Position numbers and translations under genes: made by a program. A DNA stretch of 64,000 nucleotides from Neorhizobium galegae (GTDB taxonomy: Bacteria; Pseudomonadota; Alphaproteobacteria; Rhizobiales; Rhizobiaceae). The notes under the pieces are model-generated. The model did not search any database and was not told the origin of the DNA. It saw nothing but the letters and a program-made list of their open reading frames with translations. Within the stretch, counting starts at the first letter, position 1, and each line of letters opens with the position of its first letter. Below, one piece after another: positions 8,353 through 16,583 of this stretch. The DNA is taken from assembly GCF_021391675.1 (NCBI RefSeq), contig NZ_CP090096.1:248001-312000 (forward strand). The letters run 5' to 3'.

Positions 8353-9192
8353 ATGAAGCGCGTTTCCCCCATTCTCGTTTTCGCCATCGTCATCCTGGCG
8401 ATCACGGTAATCGTCGCCATCATCGGCAATGTCTTCACGACGCACGGCGTGTCGCAACAGAACCTGCTGGCCCGCCTGAAGCCGCCGGCCTTCATGACAG
8501 GCAGCAATCCGAGCTTCCCGCTCGGCACCGATCGCATCGGCCGCGACATGGTCGCAAGAGTGATTGCCGGTCTGCAGATGTCGCTTTCGGTGGCGATTGC
8601 CGGCACGATCATCGGCGCCGTCTTCGGCTCCGTTGTCGGCTTCATCTCCGCGCATTTCCGCGGCTGGGTCGAGGAGGTGCTGATGATGCTGGTCGACTTC
8701 CAGGCGTCGCTGCCATTCATCCTCATCACCCTGACGCTGCTTGCCTTCTTCGGCAACAGCATGACGCTGTTCATCATCTTGATGGGCCTGTTCGGATGGG
8801 AGAAATACGCCCGCCTCTCCCGTGGCGTGGTTCTTTCGGCGATCAACCAGCCTTATGCCAAGGCGATCGTCGCGCTCGGCGCCGGCAACGGCCGGCTCTA
8901 TCTCAAGCATGTGCTGCCGAACGTGGCGAGTGCCCTGATCGTCCAGGTGACCCTGACGTTCCCGCAGATCATCCTCCTGGAAACCTCGCTCAGCTTCCTG
9001 GGCCTCGGCATCCAGGCCCCCCAGACCAGCCTCGGCCAGATCCTCGGCGACGGCCGCGACTACCTCTCGACCGCCTGGTGGATCTCGGTCTGGCCCGGGT
9101 TGGTCATTTTTCTCGTCACTCTTTCGATGAGCATCGTCGGCGATTGGCTGCGTGACCGCCTCGATCCGATGCTGCGTGCCCGAACAACCTGA
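8353..9192 (+). CDS. ABC transporter permease, DppC/OppC type
   Basis: 279 residues, slightly short for DppC proteins. It contains the N-terminal segment, the LGTDRIGRDMVARVIAG motif diagnostic of this permease class, the KAIVALGAGNGRLYLKHVLPN coupling loop and the ETSLSFLGLGIQAPQTSLG signature. It follows the first permease by 10 bases and precedes the binding protein by 41 bases. It forms the second half of the membrane channel. Confidence 0.92.
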   Translation: MKRVSPILVFAIVILAITVIVAIIGNVFTTHGVSQQNLLARLKPPAFMTGSNPSFPLGTDRIGRDMVARVIAGLQMSLSVAIAGTIIGAVFGSVVGFISAHFRGWVEEVLMMLVDFQASLPFILITLTLLAFFGNSMTLFIILMGLFGWEKYARLSRGVVLSAINQPYAKAIVALGAGNGRLYLKHVLPNVASALIVQVTLTFPQIILLETSLSFLGLGIQAPQTSLGQILGDGRDYLSTAWWISVWPGLVIFLVTLSMSIVGDWLRDRLDPMLRARTT

Positions 9193-9233
9193 AAATGCCG
9201 CTCGAACATAAATGAACAAGGGAAGGTGGAACG

Positions 9234-10811
9234 ATGTTTACAAGACGTGAAGTGGGAAATCTCATCCTCGGAGCGGGGGCACTGTCGATGGTGGGCAGCC
9301 TCCCGAAGGCAAATGCCGCCGACCGGCCGTCGCTCAATATCGCGGTCGACAATCTCTGGGTCAATATGGCGACGATCAACGGCATCTCGACCACGTCGCG
9401 CCGTATCTTCCCGAATTTCTACGACAACCTCGTCGACCGCGACTACATCAAGGACGAGAACGGCCTGATCTTCGCGCCGAAGCTCGCGACGAAATGGGAG
9501 CAGAAGGGCAATATATGGACCTTCACGTTGCGTGAGGGAGTGAAGTTCCACGACGGTACCGAGATGACGGCGGAAGACGCGGTCTTCACGCTGTCCCCCG
9601 AACGTCTCTGGGGCGCAAAACCATTCGAGCCGCGCGGCAAGACTTTCACCGCCGGCTTCAAGCGCGTCGAGGCAACCGGGAAATACACGTTCGAGATCGA
9701 GACCGAGCGGCCGGACCCGAATATCCCGAGCAAGCTCACCGGCTATATCGGCTTCGTTGTGCCGAAGAAATATTACATGGAAGTCGGCGTCGACGCCTTC
9801 GGCCAGAAACCGATCGGCACCGGCCCCTACAAGGTGACGACCTTCCGCTCCGGCGAGATCATGGTCCTGGAAGCCTTCGACGACTATTGGGGCGGCCCGC
9901 CGCCGGTCAAGCAGATCTCATGGAAGATCGTTCCGGAATTCGCCGCCCGCATGGCTGGTCTCGTCTCCAAGGAATTCGACTTTATCGTCAACATTCCGAC
10001 CGACCAGGAAGCAGCGCTCGAGAAATACCAGGGCGTGACGCTGAAGCGCGTTCTGGCCGACAACTATCCGGCCTTCGCCTTCAACACCCGCCCCGATCCG
10101 GTCGACAATCCGCTGGTCGATCCGAACCTGCGCTACGCCATGGTCCAGGCGATCGACATGAACGCGATCGTCCAGGCGCTGTTCAACGGCACCACGGAAC
10201 ATCCGGCGGTACCCTTCAACTTCACGGAATACGGCAAGTTCTACGATCCGAAGGCGCCGGTGAAGCTTCCCTACGACGTCGCGGCCGCCAAGGCGCTGGT
10301 CGCCAAGACCAAATACAAGGGCGAGAAGCTCATCTGGCACATCACCCGCCAGTATTATCCGAACTACGAGGCGGCAGCCGAGATCATGGTCGAGCAATGG
10401 CGCGAGGTCGGCATCAATGTCGAGGCGCAGATCCTCGACAATTTCGAACTCGTCTATCGCCGCCCCTACCATCTGATGAACATGTCGATGAGCTCGGACT
10501 TCATCCCCGGCGACCCCTACCAGCCGCTGTGGCTCGATTGGGGCCCGACCGCATCGCGCTCCACCGCCACCTGGAAGACCTGGGATCCGACGCCGGAATA
10601 TCTGGCCGCCGGCAAGAAGTTCGACGAGGCGATCGAGTTCGAGGACCGCAGACGAGCCTATCTGGAACTTTCGGATGCCTGGCAGAAGGTGACGCCCGGC
10701 TACTACATGTGGAAGAGCGTCTACAACTGCGCCCACCGCGCCGGCATCCAGTTCAAGTTCAAGCCGAACGGCGAGATGCGCATCTACGGCGATTACTTCA
10801 AGTTCGTATGA
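9234..10811 (+). CDS. ABC transporter substrate-binding protein, family 5
   Basis: 525 residues. The N-terminus (MFTRREVGNLILGAGALSMV, cleavage after ...KANA) has an arginine pair and is probably a Tat signal. The body is the SBP_bac_5 fold: LREGVKFHDGTEMTAEDAVF, PIGTGPYKVTTF and the DYWGGPPPVKQ segment. Family members bind oligopeptides, opines, nickel chelates or oligosaccharides, so the ligand is not fixed by family. The TGA stop overlaps the ATG of the creatininase-family gene, tying ligand capture to the intracellular amidohydrolase. Periplasmic. Confidence 0.92.
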   Translation: MFTRREVGNLILGAGALSMVGSLPKANAADRPSLNIAVDNLWVNMATINGISTTSRRIFPNFYDNLVDRDYIKDENGLIFAPKLATKWEQKGNIWTFTLREGVKFHDGTEMTAEDAVFTLSPERLWGAKPFEPRGKTFTAGFKRVEATGKYTFEIETERPDPNIPSKLTGYIGFVVPKKYYMEVGVDAFGQKPIGTGPYKVTTFRSGEIMVLEAFDDYWGGPPPVKQISWKIVPEFAARMAGLVSKEFDFIVNIPTDQEAALEKYQGVTLKRVLADNYPAFAFNTRPDPVDNPLVDPNLRYAMVQAIDMNAIVQALFNGTTEHPAVPFNFTEYGKFYDPKAPVKLPYDVAAAKALVAKTKYKGEKLIWHITRQYYPNYEAAAEIMVEQWREVGINVEAQILDNFELVYRRPYHLMNMSMSSDFIPGDPYQPLWLDWGPTASRSTATWKTWDPTPEYLAAGKKFDEAIEFEDRRRAYLELSDAWQKVTPGYYMWKSVYNCAHRAGIQFKFKPNGEMRIYGDYFKFV

Positions 10812-11647
10812 TGAGCATCAAACGCAAGCATGCGCTGAAGGACATGACGTTCGCGGAGTTCCGCGAACTTCTTTCCGAAAAGCCCGTCATCCTGCTGCCC
10901 TTCGGAAGCCAGGAGGAACAGGGACCCCATGCCCCGATGGGCGATTTCATGCTGACCGAAGCGGTGGCGGCAAAAGTGGCGGAAGCCTCCTACGCGATCG
11001 TCGCGCCGATCATCCCCTTCGGTTACGCCGATTTCTTCAAGACCATCCCGGGCGGCATACAGTTCCGTGCGTCGACCTTCTCGGCCGTGGTCGAGGATAC
11101 CGTGACCGCCTTTCTGGATCACGGCATCGAGCATATCCTGATCCTGAACGGCCATACCAGCAATGCGCCGCTTTTCGACCAGACGCTTCGCCGCATCCGC
11201 GCCGAGCGCGGCGTTTCGGTCGCCTTCATCAATCTCTGGCAGGCGATCCCGGATGCGCTCTGGAAGGAGTTGCACGGTCCCTCGGTCGCTGCGGTCCGCG
11301 GCCATGGCGGCGATCCGCTGACCTCGATCTACCTGCATCTCTTCCCCGAATTGATGCGTATGGACCTCGCCCGCCCCTCGGTGCGTGAAAAGGCCTTCGG
11401 CCTGCCGACCGGCGGCGTCAACAACGTCCAGTTCGAGGGCATGCCGGTGCATGTGCCGCTCAATTGCGACGAGGTGAATGCCGACGGCATGCTCGGCGGC
11501 GACCCGTTGCTTGCCAGCGCCGAGAAGGGCGAAAAGATGGTCGAACATCTCGTCGGCTTCTGCGCCCGTTTCGTCGAACATCTGCGCCGCTGCGACATGC
11601 GCTCGGTGACGGCCTTTTCACCGCAGACGGAAAAGGCGGCATCATGA
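10808..11647 (+). CDS. Creatininase-family amidohydrolase
   Basis: 279 residues, close to the usual 240-270 of the family. These are cytoplasmic metal-dependent enzymes that open cyclic amides or deformylate. The metal-binding segment appears as SQEEQGPHAPMGDFM (Glu, His and Asp retained), the NGHGGN motif is NGHTSN, and the second-metal ligand region reads GHGGDPLTS, with Asp where creatininase has Glu. That change, and the context, argue against creatinine as substrate. Start ATG 10808 overlaps the preceding stop; 10811 is an equally possible start. Its own stop overlaps the ATPase start in ATGA. Confidence 0.85.
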   Translation: MMSIKRKHALKDMTFAEFRELLSEKPVILLPFGSQEEQGPHAPMGDFMLTEAVAAKVAEASYAIVAPIIPFGYADFFKTIPGGIQFRASTFSAVVEDTVTAFLDHGIEHILILNGHTSNAPLFDQTLRRIRAERGVSVAFINLWQAIPDALWKELHGPSVAAVRGHGGDPLTSIYLHLFPELMRMDLARPSVREKAFGLPTGGVNNVQFEGMPVHVPLNCDEVNADGMLGGDPLLASAEKGEKMVEHLVGFCARFVEHLRRCDMRSVTAFSPQTEKAAS

Positions 11648-13296
11648 GCAACGAGCGGCTTTCCATCGAGCGCCTGAACGTGCCGCTGCCACGCGGCGCC
11701 GATCGCGCCTTTGCGGTCGAAGACCTGTCGCTGTCGGTCAGCAAGGGCGAGATCCTCTGCATCGTCGGAGAATCCGGTTCCGGAAAATCGCTGACGGCGC
11801 TCGCCGCCATGGGGCTCCTGCCCCGCAACCTCGGCAAGCCCCAAGGCAAGGTAATGTTCGAGGGCAAGAACCTGCTGACCCTCGATGAAGCGACCCGCCG
11901 GGACATCACAGGGCGGCGTATTGCGATGATCTTCCAGGAGCCGACCGCCGCCCTCAACCCGATCTTCCGGGTCGGAGAGCAGGTGTCGGAGACGTTCCGG
12001 ATCCACACATCGTTCTCACAGGCGGAGATCCGCAAGAAGGTCATCGATCTCTTCCGCGAAGTGCAGCTTCCCAATCCGGAGCAGATCTTCCATTCCTATC
12101 CGCACCAGCTTTCCGGCGGCCAGTGCCAGCGCGTGATGATCGCGACAGCACTTGCGCTCGATCCGTCCGTGCTGATCGCCGACGAACCGACCACCGCACT
12201 CGATGTCACCACCCAGGCGCAGATCCTCAAGCTGATGCTCGACCTGCGCGCCCGGCACGATACCGGCATCATCTTCATCACCCATGATTTCGGCGTCGTC
12301 GCCGAGATCGCCGACCGCGTCGCGGTGATGCAGATGGGCAAGCTGATCGAGATCGGCACGCGTGACGAAATCCTCAACCATCCGCAACAGGATTACACCC
12401 GCCGCCTGCTCGCGGCCGTGCCGACGCTGACACCGCGCAAGGAACGCGAAGGCCTCGGCAGTCCGGTGCTGATCGCCAAAAATATCGTCAAGACCTTCTC
12501 CCGGTCCGGCCTTTTCGGCGGCGGCCGCACGGTGAAGGCCGTGGACGACGTCGATATCACCATCCGCCGCGGCGAGACGCTGGGCTTGGTCGGCGAATCC
12601 GGCTCCGGCAAGTCGACGCTGGCGCAATGCGTCATCCGCCTCGTGCAGCCGGAAAGCGGCGACATCCTGATCTCCGGCGGCGATTTCGCCGGCCTCAACG
12701 GCAAGGCGCTGCGCGAGGCACGCCGCAAGGTTCAGATCGTTTTCCAGGATCCGTATACCGCGCTCGATCCGCGCCAGAAGGTCGGCGACTCCATCGCCGA
12801 AGGCCCGGTCATCCACGGCCTCGACCGCAAGGCGGCGATGGCCCGCGCGCTCGACCTCCTCGAAGCCTGCGGCCTCGACCGCGCCTCGGCGACCCGTTTC
12901 CCGCACGAGTTCTCCGGCGGCCAGAGGCAGCGCATCTGCATCGCCCGGGCGCTTGCCGTCGAGCCGGAACTGCTGATCGCCGACGAGAGCGTCTCCGCCC
13001 TCGACGTCTCTGTGCAGGCGCAGGTGTTGAAACTGCTCGCCGACATGCAGGAACGGCTCGGCTTCGGCATCCTGTTCATCACCCACGACCTCAGGGTCGC
13101 GAGCCAGATCTGCGACAATATCGCGGTGATGCGCAACGGGCGGATCGTCGAACGGGGCGATCCCGCCTCGCTGTTCGGTGCGCCGAAGGAAACCTACACG
13201 AAGGAACTGCTCGCCGCCGTGCCCGGCAAGGGCTGGCAGCACCACGCCAGTGAAAACGAGACCGGGACGGCAAAGTCCCGGGAGGAAACCCCATGA
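11644..13296 (+). CDS. Fused ABC transporter ATPase (DppD-DppF type)
   Basis: About 550 residues with two complete nucleotide-binding domains. The first has Walker A GESGSGKS near residue 40, signature LSGGQCQRV and Walker [12 protein letters not shown]. The second repeats GESGSGKS, with signature FSGGQRQRI and [11 protein letters not shown], where the usual Pro of the second Walker B region is Ser-Val (DESVSALD). Each ends in the oligopeptide-transporter C-terminal tail. It energises the permease pair at 7422-9192. ATGA overlaps at both ends keep it in strict translational coupling with the creatininase and RraA genes. Confidence 0.92.
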   Translation: MSNERLSIERLNVPLPRGADRAFAVEDLSLSVSKGEILCIVGESGSGKSLTALAAMGLLPRNLGKPQGKVMFEGKNLLTLDEATRRDITGRRIAMIFQEPTAALNPIFRVGEQVSETFRIHTSFSQAEIRKKVIDLFREVQLPNPEQIFHSYPHQLSGGQCQRVMIATALALDPSVLIADEPTTALDVTTQAQILKLMLDLRARHDTGIIFITHDFGVVAEIADRVAVMQMGKLIEIGTRDEILNHPQQDYTRRLLAAVPTLTPRKEREGLGSPVLIAKNIVKTFSRSGLFGGGRTVKAVDDVDITIRRGETLGLVGESGSGKSTLAQCVIRLVQPESGDILISGGDFAGLNGKALREARRKVQIVFQDPYTALDPRQKVGDSIAEGPVIHGLDRKAAMARALDLLEACGLDRASATRFPHEFSGGQRQRICIARALAVEPELLIADESVSALDVSVQAQVLKLLADMQERLGFGILFITHDLRVASQICDNIAVMRNGRIVERGDPASLFGAPKETYTKELLAAVPGKGWQHHASENETGTAKSREETP

Positions 13297-13970
13297 AGAA
13301 ATATCATATCGGCAGTGCGCCGAAACAGGTCGATCCGGAACTCATCGCCAAGTTCGAAAGCGTCGAAGTCGCGACCATCGGCCATTTTCGCCACCGCGGT
13401 TTCGTGCACCATTCGATCACGCCGGTGGTCGAGCCTGGCAGGACGCTGGTCGGCACGGCGGTGACGGTGGCGATCCCGGCGACCGACTCCACCCTGCTGC
13501 ATCATGCGATCGGCTTCATCCGCCCCGGCGATTTCCTGTTCGTCGACAGGCTCGGCGACGACCGGCATGCCTGCATCGGCGGCGGCGTCGCCTTCGCGAT
13601 CAAGACGGCGGGCGCCATCGGCGTCGTGCTCGACGGTCCGTGCACCGATGTCGAGGAGATCCTCGAACTCGATTTGCCGTTCTGGTCACGTGGTGTCTCC
13701 GGCATCACCACCAGGCTCAACGATCTCGGCGGCTCGCTCAACCTGCCGATCTCCTGCGGCAACGTTCCGGTGCTTCCGGGCGATGTTGTCGTCGCTGATG
13801 CGAGTGGCATCGTGGTGATCCCGGTCGACGAGGCCGAGGAGGTCGTCGAGGAAGCGATTGCGCGACAGGCGCGCGCGGGCCGCAACAAGGACAAGGTCGC
13901 TGCCGGCGAAAAGCTTGGCGACTTATCGGGCGCAAGCCGCCTGGTTGCTGCCGCGCTGGAGCCGAAATGA
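13293..13970 (+). CDS. RraA-family protein with altered active-site motif
   Basis: 225 residues, a normal size for the RraA/HMG aldolase (demethylmenaquinone methyltransferase-like) fold. Members act as pyruvate aldolases or oxaloacetate decarboxylases, or bind RNase E. The glycine-rich segment GGGVAFAIKTAGAIGVVLDG is typical, but the consensus DGxxRD is DGPCTD (residues 114-119): Thr118 replaces the arginine that holds the substrate carboxylate in characterised aldolases. The Asp is kept. Activity on the classic substrate is therefore doubtful, and a lyase or decarboxylase step on a product of the neighbouring amidohydrolases is one option. ATGA overlaps on both sides. Confidence 0.82.
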   Translation: MKKYHIGSAPKQVDPELIAKFESVEVATIGHFRHRGFVHHSITPVVEPGRTLVGTAVTVAIPATDSTLLHHAIGFIRPGDFLFVDRLGDDRHACIGGGVAFAIKTAGAIGVVLDGPCTDVEEILELDLPFWSRGVSGITTRLNDLGGSLNLPISCGNVPVLPGDVVVADASGIVVIPVDEAEEVVEEAIARQARAGRNKDKVAAGEKLGDLSGASRLVAAALEPK

Positions 13971-15517
13971 TGGAAAATCTGCAATACAATCACCTGCGCG
14001 TCGAGCGCGGCATCTATCGCAAGGTGGCCGGCGTCAGCGAACGCGGCGTCGTCACCTCCCAGCACTACGCGGCGGCCGAGGCTGGGGCGGCGGTCCTGTC
14101 GGCGGGCGGCAATGCCGTCGACGCCGCCGTGACCGCCGCCTTCACCTTGCAGACCGTCGAACCCTGGATGACCAGTCTGGCGGCCTGCGGTTACATGCTG
14201 GTCGCCCAGCCGGACGGAAAGGTCGAGGTCGTCGAATTCACGGGGCGCGTGCCTTCGTATTTTGACGAGGAATTCTATAAGCCCGATCCGAGCATCAAGA
14301 CCTTCATCGGCCACCCGGCGTCGATCGACAACCGCAACGTCCGCGGCTTTACCGCGGCCGTCGTGCCCGGCTGCGTGCGCGGCTTCGCGGAAGCGCTGAA
14401 ACGTTACGGCACGATCGGCTTCGACCGGGCACTTCAGCCGGCAATCGATCGTGCACGCAAGGGCATGTATGTCGACTGGCACACGACGCTGGCGATAGCG
14501 ATCGCCGAAGGCGAGCTCGCCATGGATCCCGGCGCCCGGTCGATCTTTCTCCCGAGCGGCCACGCGCCAGAGCCCGGCGCCACCCTGCCGCTCGCGCAGC
14601 TTGCGAAGACACTGGAGCAGCTGGCCAACGAAGGCCCGGATTCGCTCTATGGCGGCGCGATCGGCGAGAAGCTGGTGACCGACCTCAATGCCGGCGGCAG
14701 TTCGATGACTTTGGAGGACTTAAGCAACTACGCTCCCCTCCTCTACCCGTCCCGGACCATGCCATTGCAGGGCAAGACCGTGCATGTGGCGGGAGAAACC
14801 AGCGCCGGCCAGCGGCTCTTCGACGCGCTCGATCACTTCGACAGGAAGCGCGGAAAAGGCCCGGTCGACGCTGGTTTCTTTACAGCCATGGCCGAAGCCC
14901 TCTGGGAGAGTTTCGGCGCCCATCGCAAACGCCTCAACCCGGCCGAGACGACCAACAAGACCAGCACGACGCAGGTCAACGCGGTGGATTCCGAAGGCCG
15001 GATGGTGGCGATCACCTTCACGCTGCTCAACCGTTTTGGCGCCCGCGCGCTGTCGCCATCGACGGGCATTCTCTTGAACAACGGCATGTCCTGGTTCGAC
15101 CCGACGCCCGGCCGCGCCAACTCGCTGACGCCGAACGCCTATGCGCCGAGCAACATGTGCCCGGTGGCGATCACCGACGAGAACGGCGCTTTTGCAGCTT
15201 TCGGTGCGGCCGGCGGCAACCAGATCGTTCCTTCGCTTGCCCAGCTTACCGGCATGATCCTGCATGCGGGGCTCGATATCGAGGAGGCGATGAACATGCC
15301 GCGCATGACGACCGGCCCGCATAGCGACATCATCGTCAATGTCGACATGCCGGCCGATCAGATCGAAGCCCTCGAAAAGATCGCCAAGGTGAAGCCCGCA
15401 GCGGCCGTCGTCTATCCCCGGCCCTTTGCCGCTCCCGGCATGATCGGCAGGCGCGGCAGTGCCTTTATCGGCATGCCCGACATCACCTACCCCGCTGCCT
15501 ACGCCGCCACGGCCTGA
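13967..15517 (+). CDS. Gamma-glutamyltransferase family enzyme, cytoplasmic form
   Basis: 516 residues, slightly shorter than periplasmic GGT, and without a signal peptide, so probably cytoplasmic. The Ntn-hydrolase fold is recognisable from SAGGNAVDAAVTAAFTLQTVEP near the start, the VVPGCVRGFAEALKRYG segment and the autoprocessing site around residue 334 (TSTTQVNAVD). There Thr334 is the expected nucleophile and new N-terminus, while the common TTH is TTQ. The product should split into two subunits. Family reactions are hydrolysis or transfer of gamma-glutamyl groups or of related acyl amides. Being in the same overlapping operon as a transporter, it probably acts on the imported compound or its derivative. 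Confidence 0.88.
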   Translation: MMENLQYNHLRVERGIYRKVAGVSERGVVTSQHYAAAEAGAAVLSAGGNAVDAAVTAAFTLQTVEPWMTSLAACGYMLVAQPDGKVEVVEFTGRVPSYFDEEFYKPDPSIKTFIGHPASIDNRNVRGFTAAVVPGCVRGFAEALKRYGTIGFDRALQPAIDRARKGMYVDWHTTLAIAIAEGELAMDPGARSIFLPSGHAPEPGATLPLAQLAKTLEQLANEGPDSLYGGAIGEKLVTDLNAGGSSMTLEDLSNYAPLLYPSRTMPLQGKTVHVAGETSAGQRLFDALDHFDRKRGKGPVDAGFFTAMAEALWESFGAHRKRLNPAETTNKTSTTQVNAVDSEGRMVAITFTLLNRFGARALSPSTGILLNNGMSWFDPTPGRANSLTPNAYAPSNMCPVAITDENGAFAAFGAAGGNQIVPSLAQLTGMILHAGLDIEEAMNMPRMTTGPHSDIIVNVDMPADQIEALEKIAKVKPAAAVVYPRPFAAPGMIGRRGSAFIGMPDITYPAAYAATA

Positions 15518-15528
15518 ACGAGGCTCCC

Positions 15529-16401
15529 ATGACCGACCTGACCTTCGCCCCCGTCGACATCGACGGCGTTCTCGAGATCATTCCGCCGACTGCGCCGACC
15601 ATCCCCATGGTGTTCGACTCGCCCCATAGCGGCCTGACATTGCCGGATTTCGAGCGCACCGCTTCCGACGAGCTGGTGCGCGCCGCTTCCGACACCTATG
15701 TGGACGATCTCTTCGGCTTCGCCCCCTCGATCGGGGCTCCGCTGCTGATCGCCCATTTTCCGCGCAGTTTCCTCGACCTCAACCGGTCGATGAAGGATGT
15801 CGACCTGGAAATGGTCGAGGGCAAATGGCCTCATCCGACGCGCGACAGCGCCTCGGCCCGCCGCGGCATGGGTCTCACCTGGCGTTACGCCTGGGGCGAC
15901 ACACCGATGTATGGCCGCAAGTTGACAGTGAAGGAGCTGGAGGACCGCATCGACACCTATTGGCGGCCCTACCACCGCGAAATGGTGCGGCTGCTCGACG
16001 AGACCTATGCGGCCTTCGGAAAGGTCTATCACATCAACTGCCATTCGATGCCGGCGATCGGCCACGTGCTGTCGCCCGATCCGGCCGGCACGGTCCGCAA
16101 GGATATCGTGGTCGGGGATTACGAAGGCGTGGCGAGCGAACCGGATTTCGTGAAACTGGTCGTCGAAACGCTGGAAGGTTTTGGATACTCGGTGTCGCTC
16201 AACGTACCCTTCAAGGGCGCCGAGCTGGTTTCTGCCTACAGCGCGCCTGGCAAAAACCGCCACAGCATCCAGATCGAGCTCAACCGCAAACTCTACATGG
16301 ACGAGGATACCCGAGAGAAAATAACCGATTATAATGAGTTGAAGGTCAATCTCGCCAGGCTCGGCACGGTCATGCGCGACTACGTCCTGCACAAAAGCTG
16401 A
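15529..16401 (+). CDS. N-formylglutamate amidohydrolase family protein
   Basis: 290 residues, matching the family length. Motifs visible are FDSPHSG near residue 27 (metal-binding His), the FLDLNRSMKDVD segment with the RS pair, INCHSMP with a second metal ligand, and the C-terminal IQIELNRKLYMD. Characterised members release formate from N-formyl-L-glutamate in the histidine pathway, but no other hut genes are near. It is the last gene of the operon that begins at 7422, 11 bases after the GGT-like gene, with GAGG before the ATG. The context suggests removal of an acyl or formyl group from a glutamate-like intermediate. Confidence 0.85.
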   Translation: MTDLTFAPVDIDGVLEIIPPTAPTIPMVFDSPHSGLTLPDFERTASDELVRAASDTYVDDLFGFAPSIGAPLLIAHFPRSFLDLNRSMKDVDLEMVEGKWPHPTRDSASARRGMGLTWRYAWGDTPMYGRKLTVKELEDRIDTYWRPYHREMVRLLDETYAAFGKVYHINCHSMPAIGHVLSPDPAGTVRKDIVVGDYEGVASEPDFVKLVVETLEGFGYSVSLNVPFKGAELVSAYSAPGKNRHSIQIELNRKLYMDEDTREKITDYNELKVNLARLGTVMRDYVLHKS

Positions 16402-16583
16402 GAGGCTTCGGGCGCCACCGGGTCCCGCAACAGCGCGCATAAGCTCTCCTTAACGCTCAATACGTATTGTGGGCGTGCAACAGGCCAGCGCGGAATGGTA
16501 GGCGACCTTCATTGACGACAGCGGTTCCCCTTCGATTGCATTCATCGTCGCTGCCCGCGGCTCCGGACGGTCGGGCCGCTCCG

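Noticed and set aside
11464..11643. N-terminal extension of the fused ATPase
   Set aside because: The frame is open upstream but lies inside the creatininase-family gene; the ATGA overlap at 11644 and the domain start fit better.
10808..11647. True creatininase for creatinine use
   Set aside because: The NGHGGN and second-metal motifs are altered and no creatinase or sarcosine oxidase gene is present.
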